64,000 nucleotides of DNA from Limnanthes douglasii subsp. nivea (lineage: Eukaryota; Streptophyta; Magnoliopsida; Brassicales; Limnanthaceae), in contig JAUPFV010000004.1 in NCBI GenBank assembly GCA_036936605.1, positions 285,614,009 to 285,678,008 on the forward strand, read 5' to 3'. The translations under genes were made by a program, and so were the position numbers. Under the pieces are notes generated by a model. That model was not told the DNA's origin and did not search any database. It saw nothing but the letters and a program-made list of their open reading frames with translations. The number at the start of each line of letters is the position of its first letter. The first letter of the stretch is position 1. Positions 12,500 through 25,539 of the stretch are shown here, piece by piece.

Positions 12500-15400
12500 A
12501 TTTTGACAGTCACAACTCTAGTAAAAGTGCACCACTTAGGGTGCCTTCACCTAATAAATAAGATATTATTGCGTCGACTTCGACGCTACAAAGAATGATC
12601 CAAAATTTCAGTGCATCAGAGGAGAGAGCATCGATGAAGGGTTTCATGTCACTATCCATTGTACATGCGGGGAAAGTTATCTTCCTATTATTCTGGTGAT
12701 GCAGATTAGATCTTCTGACACTACAAATTCAACACAAATGACTCAACTAGCTATGCTGAGGTGTGGGAAAAATTCCATTAATCTTGTCGAATCTCAAACG
12801 GGACATGTGCGAGCTATATATATTGATGAGGTTGCTTAGAGGCGAGGCCTGGAAGAGTGGGAGATCTCAACGAATGATTATGATGATGAAGTTATGTTTT
12901 CACATATATTATAAATATGAGTTTGGTTTTCTCAAAGTCGGGATGCGATAAAGGTTTTTAGGACACACAAATATGCTTCATTCAACTCGTGTCGACCGCT
13001 TGGAGATTATTGATGACAACCATCATCATATATTAAAAGGGTTTACCATAAATTTAGTGTGATGAAGCTCCTAACCATGAATCAAGCATTGAGCAGAATA
13101 TCAACGCTTATTTGTACTTGCGTTGATCATATATACTTAAATAAAAGTTAGATGAATAAATTTTCATACGTAACACTCATTGAGAAGAAGTTCATTTTCT
13201 CTCATACCCGGGATTCAGAAATTGGATCATTTATCATCTACCATTTTTCTTATTTTGTAACTAGGTTTCTTTTGTATAGATGTCGATGCATATTATGTTG
13301 ATTTAGTTAGGGAGGCTTCTCAACAAAATTATTTATACATGTATCTATTAATTCTTCAAGAATTTAGTTGATAATGGTATATGGTCAAATGACTCTACAA
13401 TTAAAGGATTATTTGTGTATAAGTATTAGGTCACAACTGAGAGAGGCGAAGAAGATAATTTTCTTACGAAGACTTCCAAAGTTATTGTCGCCTATAAAGA
13501 TAATAAAAAATGCTGCTTCAGAAAATAGGATTTTTGTTAGGATATCGCTAGGTAGGAAAGCTTTTAGGAAAGGCTATGATTGTGAAAATAGAGCTCGTTG
13601 ACGGTGTCACAAAGAGGGCTGCATGCAAGAAAGTAATGAGAAGTAGCCGAAGATGCATGGATTTAAGGGAAGAATAGAAGTTATATCATGTTAAATATTA
13701 CAAAACTTCAAGAACTGGATCTGAAGGTCGAAGGGCTGATGAAGCCAAAGATGATGAGGTGCAACCCAAGGCTTTAGTGGCAGTTGGCCCCTCTGATAAA
13801 GTTGTGAGTTCTAAGATTCCCGATTGTGAGAGGATCAAATAATACAATGGTAGTGTTAGAGAAGAGACAAAATTGTGTAGAAAAGATCATATTGTTACTT
13901 GGTGATGATAAAACAACACTTCCTCTTTAAATGATGGTAGTTGAGAGTTATGTTAATGAAACTGGTGGCCATACCAATCTAAGTGGAATTTTGTCAATAC
14001 AATTTAAGATCAGTCCTGCGAGATTTGCGGTCATCCACGAAAAACTGATATATATATATATATATATATATGGATTTGGAGCTTAATATAATTAATGAAT
14101 TTTCTTTGGTCCCTTCAAAAAAGGGTCGTGATTGCTAAATGAGGTCTCCAACCATTGATTTCTTATATATGAAGGAAAATTGAAATTCCATCTAGAGAAG
14201 GTAAGTCCAAAAGTGTATCTTAAAATAATAATAAAAGGGTAGTTATTAATGTCGATGGTAAGGTAAACGCGTGTTGGGGTAGCAGATCAGTAAAAAACAT
14301 AACATAGCTACCGACAAGGGGTCCTTCATCATTAAAAAATAAAGTACTTAGGATTATAGTGGCACGAAGACCCACTAATCAAGTGATTAAGAGGCTACAA
14401 TTATGTTTCATGCAAACTGAATACAATATAGATTAGTGAAGGGCTGAGTGAAGATCCTGCAAATATAGGAGTGACAGAAGAGCCTAGTGCCTTATAGGCT
14501 AATATTTTTTGAAAGTCGAATTCGATTGGTCATTATATTATTGAGACCAATAAGTCTACTGCAGAATATATTTCAGGTATGATAACCCTTAAAGTGGTAA
14601 CAAATGTTGCTTCATTGTTGGCGAAAAGTTTCCAGTGTGTCGATGTCGGGTGTAAGGTGAATGTACCAAATATAATAACTCATTATATGGATATGGCGCC
14701 GACGACTGTACCACTTATGATATCTTTAGATCATATCATTGAGGTTGTCCACTAGTATATTGTTGTAACAAGTAAGAGAAAGATATCCAATCATATATCA
14801 TTTATGGATTTATGCAAGAAATAGTTGAACCTTTCGTGAGCTATAATTCATTTTGCTATATTTTGTGTGTGTGACTTGATTTAACTATACTTGCATTTTA
14901 AATGATATTGAACACCTTGATGATCTTACATTATGCTTGCCATACTTCAACTAACTTCAAGGTTTATTTTTACCCAATATTAGAATTTGTTGGTGATCCC
15001 TTTGAGGAAATAACAGAGTTGCAAATTTCATTGAGAAAAAATCGAAAAAGGTGTTGAAGGCTAAGCTTGAGCATAAGTGTGAAGGAAAATAGTATTGAAG
15101 TCTGAGCTTTAGATCATAATGAAAGTTGTGAGTCTGTTGGAGCGACGAGTTTATATCAAATTTTGAATGATATCGCAACCACATAGTTTGCTCAAAAGCA
15201 TATCCAAATTTAAGCCATCTCTTCGGCCTATAAGATGATAAATGATGTGAATTTTAAGTTATCAAAAGTTTCTGAAGAACATGAAGCCTAACATATCGTT
15301 GCTCAGTTTAAGATATATGAGATGCGAGTTCTTCTAGAGGATGTCTTGTCCCAAAACATTGAACTTAAAAATATTGTGGCGGCTGAGTGCGTTGAATACT

Positions 15401-15600
15401 CAAAATTATTGACTATTTTTTTATGAAACGATGTTCGAATCGACCAAGGATACAATGCAGAAAATGAAGAAAAAGTTGGTTCTGCAACTTCATGAGGAGA
15501 ATCCCAATACCAACTTAAATTTACTATGAAACTATACTCTAAAAAGGAGTGACTTGTAACGTGTGAGTGGACCAGTTCCCCTAAACACAAGCCTCTAAGA
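12500..15600 (+). pseudogene. Decayed coding-like region of unknown origin
   Basis: Several plus-strand stretches look like broken coding DNA: less AT-rich than the flanks, with mixed charged and hydrophobic codons. Examples are around 13,560-13,840 (reading KAACKKVMRSSRRCMDLRE and a following acidic stretch), 14,513-14,757 (81 codons open, including KVVTNVASLLAKSFQCVDVG) and 15,000-15,590 (Glu/Lys/Leu-rich, coiled-coil-like). Stops and frameshifts separate them. I cannot assign a family. The last part resembles in style the coiled-coil end of the antisense ORFs of elements B and C, but no motif proves it. It ends just before the copia gag at 15,690. Confidence 0.3.
14048..14071. repeat. (TA)n microsatellite
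   Basis: Twelve uninterrupted AT/TA dinucleotides inside the unidentified decayed region. Confidence 0.9.
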
Positions 15601-15689
15601 AAGCAGTTATCGAGTGTATAAGCACATCATAGAGGCTTAGAGACAAAATTTATTCATAATAAAAAATAGAGACAAATCAGATTATGTAT

Positions 15690-18600
15690 TGCAAAGATAT
15701 GTATCAGTTCATTATTGGTAAAGATAAACCTAAGAACTATAATTTTTGTTAGTGACAAGTGTTACATCAAAAAGATATCGGGATGATTCGCTAATATATT
15801 GATCAAAATACTATTTAGAATATGGTTGGTGAGAAGAATGTATTAGAGTTATGAACTAAGCCCAATGTTATATTTTCTCATGACAAACTAATATGGATAA
15901 AAACGCACTCATTAGAATAATTTTGGAACTGAAATACAACCACATACAAAACATGGTAAAAAAACCTTAATGACTTTCAATGGCTCCCAAATCAACTCAA
16001 AACTGTTATAATTATCTTAGACAAAAGTCTTACTTATGCTTATTTCTCTTTCTGATCGTTGAAGTATATTATTCATATATTTGAGTAATATCGTACTAAA
16101 TATTTCCATGAATATTGTAAATTATATCATATTACACAAAAAAGATTGAAAACCTTGCATCAACTTATTGTATCATTTAGATGTAATGTTTATTAAAAAT
16201 CGAAGAATAAACAAAGCTCGAGACTTATCATATCAAAATAGTAAAATTCAAGATGCAGATCCAAATAATTTTTTGAAAAATATATACTTATTTATATAGC
16301 AATAAAGATGGTCATATGAAAAATATATGTTGGAAGTTTAAGCATGAGCAAGACCAAAGTTATCGACAATTCCAAACTAAGATAAGAATATAGTAGTTCA
16401 GATATTGTTACCACCAAATAAGTTTCTTTCCTTTGTGTTGATAGTGGATCAAATTTTGCTTGTGAAAGACGTTTGTTAGTGTTGTTGAATCTGGTGCTAT
16501 ATTTCACTTGACCTCATATTATAATTTTTTCATATCTTACACTTTTGGTGATTTTTGTCACGGTTAGAATCAGAAACGATAGGTTGGCCAAATTATTAGT
16601 ATATATTATACTGGTTTGAAGGTTGATACCAAATAAAAGATCCTATTACAAAATGTAAAATATGTTTTAGATATTTTGTTAAATCTAATATGTGCTAGTA
16701 AACTAGATAATCAATGTTATTCAAGCTAATTTGGTGAATAAAGATAAAAGCTCAGCAAATGATTTATGATTATGGTCTGCGGTAACACACATATCATCTT
16801 ATAAATGATAAAGATTAGCTCAATAACAAATATACAAATATATTCAAGGTTGATACTTATATATGGTATAAGTGGCTCGTACGTAAGAGTGAAAAGGTTT
16901 AAAAATTATCCTAAAGAATAATCTTATCTCGTATATGAAAAATGGTTAATTTAAATCATGTGTGGATTGTCTAACATGTAAGAAATATCATGTGGTATTT
17001 CATCGAACGCTTTATTGAGAGGAAAAAATATCACCAATCTTATGCATAAGGATTTTTTTTTGAATGAGAGTTCACTTGGTGGTGCATAATTCTTTTTCAC
17101 ATTTTTCAACAATTATTCCTAAATGGTCCGAAATTTTCTTTGAAGATCAAAGACAAAATACTTGAAGCATTTAAGAATTTTCATACGAACATAGAACTAT
17201 AAAGTAATAAAAAGCTAAAGATTGTTCAAGTCTATGATAATGGTGAATACCAATGATGTTTTAAAGAGTACTGGAAAAAACATAATATATGGTTCAAGAA
17301 GACTATTCCAAGGAAACCAAAATAGAATACTATAGGAAGAAATGAACAGTTACATGTCTTAATACATATGAAGTATACTTTCTCCTGAAAAAATATCAAA
17401 GTTAATCTATAAAGAGGTTATAACCATCGTCATGTAATTGGTCAACATTTTTCTTTTAACTTTATTATATTGTGATATTCCATAGAGAGTTTGGACCAGA
17501 ATAGACATCTCATACAAACACTTCAAGGTTTTTGAATGCATAATACTTGCGCATATTTTGAATGATGAAATATTAAAATTTGATAGCAAGACCAAATAAT
17601 GTATAGTATTGGGTCATCCTTGATAACAGTTTGGATGTAGGTTGTGGGGTCATGTTGCAACGAAACTTATTAAAAATAAAGATATTGAATTTTTTGAATA
17701 CCAAACCATAGAAGAATATGAGAAACCAGAAAAGTGATATTTTTATACGTTTTCTTATTTTGGTGAATTTAAACACATTTCAGCGTCAATGGTAAAAGAG
17801 GAATTAAGAAGCGGCCAAGAGAATAACAATAGAAATATTGATGGTTCCAAGATGAACCAAAATAACATTTACAACAGCCAGGAAGGTGTGGTACTAAATT
17901 CTAAATGAATACTATAAGGTATTGATAAAATAAGTATATGGTGCTAATAAATCAAAAATAACATTAATGCTATGGAGAAGCTATGTAAAGTTTACAACAT
18001 ATATAGTAACTAAATTTAGCTAATTGTACGAATTTTTTTTTTATTATGTCAAAAAAACACATGTTGAAGATTTAATGAGTTTATATATTAAATACTGAAA
18101 AAGGTAATACATGGTCGAGGTACAAGATGGTACTAATTATAAAGGGCTTCATTAAAAAACAAGGGAATATAGTTTGATGAATATTTTTTCTTTTATGGTT
18201 AAAATGTTATAATATTCAAGTTATTCATGCTTTAGTTGTATGCATTTATTTGGAAATTAAAAAACTCTATGTAAATACTGTTTTCTTATATGGTTATCTC
18301 GATGATGAGATTTACATAAATCAATCTAGGGGATTTCAAGTTAAGGTTAAATAAGAATTGATATGAAAACTAAAAAAATGTATGTATAACCTAATCTCGT
18401 CATCAGTGGTACATTGAATTTGAGGCTTTTATGATGAATTGTGGGTTTAACAAGAATTTAGCTGATCATTATGTATTCATGAAAATGTATAATAATGAGG
18501 ATTTTATCATCCTTATACTTTACACCGATGATATATTAGACATTTTTCCAGACAAGAAGAATATAGTTGTTCTGAAAAATTTCTTATGTAGTGTTTTTTG

Positions 18601-19481
18601 CAATGATAGATTTAGGACCATATGACAAATGTTGGTTATGAAAATATCTCTATGTCAAAAAATAAGAAGATTTGGTCATAACAAGAGTAATATATCGAGA
18701 AACTGTTGTATAAATTCAACATGGATAAATAAAAACCAACTAGTTCTTCATTAAATATCATTTTAAATTAAGCTCAAAGCAATGCCCTACAAGCAAAAAA
18801 TATTAAATAAAAATGAGTAATATCTCGTATCCCATTGTTCGATGTAGTCTGATGTACGTGATGGCATGTATCAAACCGAATTTAGCTTATATCTTGGAAA
18901 TTGTAAGTCAATACCTATCAAATCCAATAAAATCACATTATGTTACCGTTAAATGGATTATGAAGTATTTTTAATGTAAGCTAAGGATGGGTTTGTGTTT
19001 TATTTCCGAGCAACACGTGTTAGATGATTATAAATATGTTAATATGCTTGCAGATGATGATTCTTGTAAATCTATCTCCGATTACATAATGACTTTTATA
19101 TGAGAAATTGTATCGTAACTATAAAAGTATAAAAAGTGTGTTACTTTAGCAATTACCAAAGCTAGATACATAAATTCATTCAAACTTTTCCAAATATTTC
19201 ATTTGGATACAAAAATCTTAAAGAAATTGGGTTACACACATGAATGCTTCTTATTTTATTATGACATTTTGAATGTACTTCAATTGAAAAGTAATTCCAT
19301 TTATCATTCACATACCAAGTACATTAATATTCAGTATGATGCCAACTATAGTTCAAGTTTTAACAACGTGAAAAAATCTATGTTGGTGATAATTAGTCAA
19401 ATATATATGACAAAACAATTATCGGTATACAAGTTTAAGATATGTTGTTTGAAGGTTGGGTCAGTCATTAATACGAACTAA
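15690..19481 (+). mobile_element. Decayed Ty1/copia retrotransposon (copia 1), internal region
   Basis: All copia domains appear in order on the plus strand, in broken frames. Gag is at ~15,690-16,250 (FIIGKDKPKN, like the DLHEPLLGDK stretch). Protease is at ~16,480-16,720 (ESGAIFHLTSYYNFF; the catalytic Asp of DSGA is now Glu), followed by a LNLI..KLD motif. Integrase is at ~17,000-17,300 (LEAFKNFHTN, VYDNGEY). Reverse transcriptase is at ~18,240-18,620 (FLYGYLDDEIYINQ and the catalytic YTDD). RNase H is at ~18,830-19,481 (SLMYVMACIKPNLAY, then the CCLKVG end). More than a dozen stops and shifts make it dead. I could not define LTRs, so the true ends are unknown; the domain order (integrase before RT) proves copia, not gypsy. 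Confidence 0.88.
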
Positions 19482-19660
19482 TTCGAAAAGATGAGGTATT
19501 TTTGGGCTAGTTCTTCATCCTTGGATAATAACTCATATCAAGGTGAAGTGAATAACTAAATAAATTTTATAAAATAATGTATTAGTGTAATAGAAATACG
19601 CAAACACGTATTTTGATATTTTCATATATTTAATAAAAAGTTAAATAACTTCTCATTGTA

Positions 19661-19724
19661 AACAATGAATGAGTGCATTAGCAATATATAAAAACAATGA
19701 ACGAGTGCATTAGCAATATATAAT
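19661..19724 (+). repeat. 32-bp tandem duplication
   Basis: Two adjacent copies of a 32-base unit containing GAGTGCATTAGCAATATATA, with one mismatch visible (AATGAAT versus AATGAAC). It lies ~180 bases downstream of the copia 1 RNase H end, possibly within the lost 3' LTR. Confidence 0.85.
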
Positions 19725-21067
19725 TAAGTATCGTGATAACTTCATGAGATTAATATAAAATTCAATAACCTATCTTTCTAATTTTAAAGTCTTATATATA
19801 AAGAGAGATAACACATAAGAAAAACAAACTAAAAAGGGTTAGAAAGTGCATAGAAATAACAAAATTTGTAGTGTAAATATAGAAATCCAATAGAACTTTG
19901 TATTGTAAAAACCTAAAGCGTCGATTGGATGCTAAAATCAAACCCCACCAAGATGCAAGTTTAACACATTATTTTTAATATATTGAACTTAATTTCCAAC
20001 ATTAAAGTTATAATTATAATGGGTAAAAGTGAAGATATTATGTTTGGTAGAGATTTGGTGAGTATAATTATAAATTTTGTGTATACCATCTAATTGATAT
20101 ATTTTGTAGGCTTTTAGATATTACTTAGATAGAACTCTTGTCATCCCTATTTATATTGTGTTATAATGAAGTATTTAGAACATTTATTTTCTATATTTTT
20201 AACCTTCTATTTGAAATATACCAACCTAAATTATTATGTCATTTACTTTTAATCATTTTGTTTATTTATATTTTACAAAACAAATCTAATTTTATATATT
20301 TAATTATTTGTTTTCAACAAATATGTGTTTCTCATTTACATGACTTACCTTACAATTAAACAATTTCTACATAATTATGTTACACATGCAAATCAATACA
20401 TATATATAACAAAAATATCACCTCATTTTATATCCTTTAATTCATTCCAATTTGAAAAAAACGTTCCATGCATAAACATTTTATATCAAATTAATTCTAT
20501 ATTTGATCAACAATAATAATTTATGTTCCCTATTTAATTGGGTATGTTACTTATTATTACATTAGTAATTTAATTTCGATAGTTTAGCTCTAATATTTTA
20601 ATAATTTATTTAGTAAACTATACAAGAAAATTACTCTCTTTACTTAATTTCAAATATAGTTTTAGAAAATATTTTTTCCACTTTAAAAATGGGTTTAATA
20701 TACCAATACAAAATTTAAAATTATTTATGAATTTTAATCAATTGAATTTATCTAGTTTTTTACTTTTTATATAAAATAAAAATTAGTTATTTTTTTTATT
20801 ATTTATCCAAAAGGTCCATCACCAATAAAATATCAAAGAAATAAAAAAAATGACCACTAAAATTTATCAAAATAAATAAATTTAACCTACATGATATAAT
20901 ATATCTTTTATACACTTTATAATATAAGTTTAGTGTCTCCTTCTTTTCCATTTATTTTTTTTCATGTTAAATTTATTAGAATTTCTTTATTTAAATAAAA
21001 AATATACAATTTCCTATTATGATTTTCTTTCGATAATAGTATATGAGAACCATAAACGCTACAACTG
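19725..21067. other. AT-rich DNA without recognised genes
   Basis: Very A/T-rich; only short frames rich in Ile, Tyr, Phe and Asn, which reflect composition. Part of it may be the 3' LTR of copia 1, but no repeat partner was found upstream. Confidence 0.5.
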
Positions 21068-21383
21068 GAGTGGCGTAGCCAAGATATGAAACACTATGGT
21101 GTCCTGTGTTATTAAAATATTTAAGAGATATAGTAACAATCATAGAAAAATATTTTTTTCATTATAATTTGAAAAGAAATATTTACAAAATGATTTATCA
21201 AATTCCAAAGTTGTGGTTACAATAGCCAAATACATATATTATTCTATTAGATTTAGGCGGATTAAACTTCGCTCTTATTAATTTGATTTTTTTTTTCAAT
21301 TCATAAAAATTATTTAGTTCCAAGATAAAAAAAATCGTAACTCTTATTCCCGGTTTTGAGATTGGGCTCCAAAAGCAAAAAAG

Positions 21384-21448
<65 letters not shown>

Positions 21449-22088
21449 TCTTTTGGTAATAACTATGTTAGTTACTCTATACTAACATTGTCGAATCTAT
21501 ATATATTATATATATTCAATCAATATATTCATTTTTATTATATATATTGAGAGATAGATGATATATGATATTATATTTATATATGATATAAATAAATATA
21601 TAAATCTATATTATTATCTTTTAAATTAATATATCTATTTATATTACTCCATCTCTTTTTTGAAAATTGACGTTTTAAGAAAAAACTCAATTCCAAGTTA
21701 AGTGTCGTTCACTATTGCCAATACAATATTAAATAACATTAAGTATTCATGACCGATTAAATTAATTTGTTTTTTTTGTTTTTATAAAATAATTTTTATT
21801 ATTATTTTGGACCAGTCTATTATTATTATATATATTTTTTGGTGTTTAATTATTATTATATATATATATATAATGAAAGTAATAGTTGTTTTGCTTTATA
21901 GCTTTGCAATCTACTTAAACGTATTATATTTATATATCATATAATGATATAAACTATTTGTGGGTTTCTGGATTTAATTATTTTCACTATACTAAAATCT
22001 ATTTATTATTATTTAATACTAAATATATTATATTCATAAAAGAGTGGGTTCCTAGGCCCCCACAAGATCCCACGTAGCTCCGCCTCTG
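21068..22088. mobile_element. Candidate 1.0-kb non-autonomous TIR element (hAT-like)
   Basis: The left end reads gAGTGGCGTAGCCAAG. The reverse complement of the right end reads CAGAGGCGGAGCTACGTGG. The two share an AGNGGCGNAGC core typical of a widespread plant TIR type (CAGTGGCGGAGCCAG), which from memory belongs to hAT-like non-autonomous elements. The 1,021-base interior has no coding capacity and contains an ATT/AAT microsatellite. The 8-bp flanks (ACAACTG... on the left, GCAACAAA on the right) do not match clearly, so a target duplication is not confirmed. A degraded copy is the simplest reading. Confidence 0.5.
21384..21448. repeat. (ATA/TAA)n microsatellite
   Basis: About 21 uninterrupted trinucleotide units inside the candidate TIR element. 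It explains a poly-Asn reading frame here that is not a gene. Confidence 0.97.
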
Positions 22089-23460
22089 GCAACAAAAGAA
22101 GTGTTTTGATGATACAATGAGTAAACTTGCGAGGAGAATAATATTAAGAAAGCTTCATGCTACCTTAAGATAATGCCTTATTGAATACCACAACAACGAC
22201 GAAATGGTTTGCAAGCTTCCAAATTAGAATAAATTATTTTGATTGTTTCTAAATAAATAAATAAACTCATTAACCTAGTTTCACATATTTTAAAGTTATA
22301 TTAATAAAAGAACTAAACAATTGTTGGGAAGTGATTAGCACCATGAGGTATATTGATCTTGATTTATACGTGTCCTTTCAAGTATTCATATATACTCATT
22401 TATAGTTATGAATCCAAGAAAGTTTATAAGACATGTAGATATGAGTTTTAAATATTTATTTTAGGAATTACAATAGAACAAAGAAATACTATTGAGAAGT
22501 TTAGAAAACAATTTGCAAGCCTGTAGCAAATGATGCAATACTCGAAACTTATTCCTAAATAGTGGCTTCAAAAGAGTCTGGTTTGAAGAATTCTTAGCAA
22601 AACTAATTTTTTTTCTTACAATTTATATATGAATTTGAGATTTAATTTTTATAGTGATATGAATTTTGCATGAATTCCATACTACTCGCAACATGTTTTT
22701 GGGACAGACATGAGTTAAAACAAACAAGGTAAAACATGCTGTTGAGGTATAAAATTTATGCTATAAACAACTTATAAAAATCCGAGAAAGATATTCGAGT
22801 TCCATCAATAAATAAGATCGATAATTCTCACACATCATACCAAAACATATTTAAAAAGAAGTGTAATTTTTAGATGGCTACTTGTATGGATGATTTGTTT
22901 CTTGTTTGCTTCTAAAAAACATATAGCTTGTATGTTTAACTTTTAGTAGTGTTCCGTTCATGTATTAACAAATTATTGTATAGAATATTTTATTGTATGT
23001 AATAATCTTATATCATTGATAGCTAATATTGTAGCTAAAATAACGTTAATATTTTTCACATAACCTATTTAACTAAATTATTTTTCTTCATGAAAGTTGA
23101 AATCGAGAATTATGATAAATAATTTTGTCGCTTCTACCTAAAGATATAGATATAACTAGGTATGACGTTGAGAAAGAAACTATTTTTATACTTTAGTCAA
23201 CGTCTTATAGGTGTATGAACATAAGAAAAAAGTATATCTTAATCAAATTCACTCATGAACTAGGTTTTCAAAAATCTCTATTATGTACCAAAATTACTCA
23301 AATATATTGTAGTCATGGATAAAAAATACAATGAAAACAATGGTGAAGTTAGTGTCAAAAGGTCTTAGTTGTAGTTATGAGCATATTATAGAGATAATAC
23401 AGTATATTAGGCTTCTGTAGATGTTAGAAAATTTGGTGTTAAGTTTGATTTCTTTAAAAT
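22089..23460. other. No gene recognised
   Basis: AT-rich with no convincing similarity on either strand. It ends where the minisatellite upstream of the FDH pseudogene begins. If that pseudogene ever had a first (mitochondrial targeting) exon in this stretch, I cannot see it. Confidence 0.45.
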
Positions 23461-23960
23461 GTTTTTGTCATGCCTGCAACCTGTAGGTTTTAAAATATAT
23501 GTCCCCTACGTTTTTTAAACATATATGTCCTTCTTGCAGATTTCAAAAAATATTTATTGGCTATGTTGTTTAAAAAAATATGTATTACATTTATGTTTCA
23601 AAAAATATATTATTTTAGAAAACTTGTCCTACCAGTAGATTTCATAAAATCTGTCATGTATGTAGGTTTCAAAATATCTATTTCATGGAGGTTTTAGAAA
23701 ATATATCATGTCATGTTGTTGATATACTGAGACAATCTGTCATGTCACGTTTGTTCATCGGCTAAGAAAATCTGCCATGCCCATTTGTCGATGAAGTAAA
23801 AAATATTGTGATGGTAAGTAGAATATTTGTCATGTTAGACTTGTTCATCGACTTAGAAAATATGTCCTACTAAGTTATTCATGAAATTAAAAAATATGCC
23901 CTACCATATTGTTTATTGATTAAATTTTTTTCGTGCCACACTTGTTCGAGAGCAACCAGG
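23461..23960 (+). repeat. Degenerate minisatellite, block 1 (unit about 30-35 bp)
   Basis: Repeated variants of a unit like ATGTCCTACCTGTAGGTTTC followed by AAAAAATAT, more than ten times in ~500 bases. Sub-variants carry TTGTTCATCGACTTAG in the middle. The same family recurs at 28,905-29,070 on the other side of the FDH pseudogene. The block ends ~110 bases before the first recognisable FDH exon. Confidence 0.75.
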
Positions 23961-24069
23961 TAGACAATATTATTTACGTATACTTACTAAGGCTTGAGTT
24001 TATAATGAATATAATAATTTATTTTGTAAAATATTAAGAATTGTATGTTAAATTCTTTGTTTGATATAG

Positions 24070-25455
24070 GATTCCCGTGCAAGTAAACAAATTATGAGGA
24101 TTTTCTACAAGGCCAATAAATATGCTACAAAGAACCTATTTTTCTTGGTTGTGTATAAAATGCTTTGGGCATTACTAACTGGATTGAATCATAATATCAT
24201 CAGCACATTTTCAATTATGACAAAGAAGAACCAAAATATTGTTAATTTTAGTTATTATGAAAGTTTATATACAAGTAATTGTTTTATGGTCATGTTTTAT
24301 ATATGGTTTTTTTGTATTGTAGAACTAGAGAAACATCTTCCTTAGCTTCACATTCGTATTTCAACTCTGTTCTATCCTGCATATGTTATGAATGAAAAGA
24401 TCAATGTAGCTAAAAACCTTCAACTCTTTCTCATTAGTAGAATTAGGTTATACAATATTAATATGTTGGCGGCAGCTACAGCTAAACTTACTGTTGCGGA
24501 GATCACCAGAAGCAACATTGTCTCTACGGCTGAAAACCAACTGATGATAATCCTTATTATTATGCATAATTTTATTCCATGATACAAATAAATTATTAAT
24601 GAGAAATGGGATATTACTGCAATTTCTCACCAAGTGTATGATCATTAAGGCAATACTATTGGAATTGTTGGTGTTGGACAGATTGTTAGAATTTTGTTAC
24701 GTCAGTTGAAGCCTTTTAAATACAATCTCTTGTATCATGATAGGTTGATTATGGAAACTAAATCTAAAAATAATATGGTGCTAAATTTAAGGAGGATCTT
24801 CTTGAAATGCTTTATAAGTGTGATGTAATTATTACGGTACTCCTTTAACTCACAAGACTAATTATAATTAATATTTTTGTATCTTATTATCATGTTTTTC
24901 AAACTAAAATATAAATGAAATTCATTCAAATTTTGGTTTGTTTAAATTAGAGAATTGTTTAACAAATATTTACTTGCTAAGCTGAAGAAGTATGATTACC
25001 AACAATGCTCGATGAGCAATCATTAACACCCAAACACTAATTCATGTCATTAATAATAGACATATTAGAGGTAAAGATTTATCTAAAATATATAATTTTC
25101 AATGGTGAAGCTCATATAGTGGTCTGTACTACTTAATTCTATAAAACATTATACTTACAAGATTCCAATATCACACTATTCTAAGACAAACATAAGAGAA
25201 TAACCTTCTGGTGTTATATTTGTTCTTTATACATCTATGTCACTTAGTATTATATTGATCATTTCCACTATTGGTAATAATTTGTTTTATAATAATGAGT
25301 TGCACTTGTGAATATACAGCAACATTAGCATGTTATCATGCTAATCTGAAATTTCTTTGTGCATGTGATTTTCAGGTTACAACGGGGATGTTCGGAACCC
25401 TCAACCAACTCCAAATGAGAATATCTGGCGTTACATGTCAACTCATGCTATGAAA
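24070..25455 (+). pseudogene. FDH: Formate dehydrogenase (FDH) pseudogene, exons 2 onward, introns retained
   Basis: Mitochondrial NAD-dependent formate dehydrogenase oxidises formate to CO2. The exons read in family order. 24,070 to ~24,236 has RIFYKANKYATKN and, after a shift, YDKEEPK. From 24,323, after a TTGTAG acceptor, come LEKHLP, a stop where the family has Asp, LHIRIST, AAATAKLTVAEITRSN, the Rossmann motif as GIVGVGQIV (third Gly lost), LLYHDRL and, to about 24,863, TPLTHKT. From ~24,953 comes LFNKYLLAKLKK. From 25,376, after a TTCAG acceptor, comes GYNGDVRNPQPTPNENIW. Introns sit where coding blocks are separated by GT...AG-like A/T-rich DNA, so this is a copied genomic segment and not a processed cDNA copy. 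Stops and frameshifts make it non-functional. Its last exon is 3.2 kb away at 28,632, beyond a copia insertion. Confidence 0.88.
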
Positions 25456-25539
25456 TTTCATTTAAAGTGTATTACACTAAGACTATCATTATGCATAACA
25501 TTATTCTTAGGTTTAAGTCCCAAGTCGGTTAACAAACCT

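Noticed and set aside
21356..21550. Frame with a long Asn run
   Set aside because: Product of the trinucleotide microsatellite.
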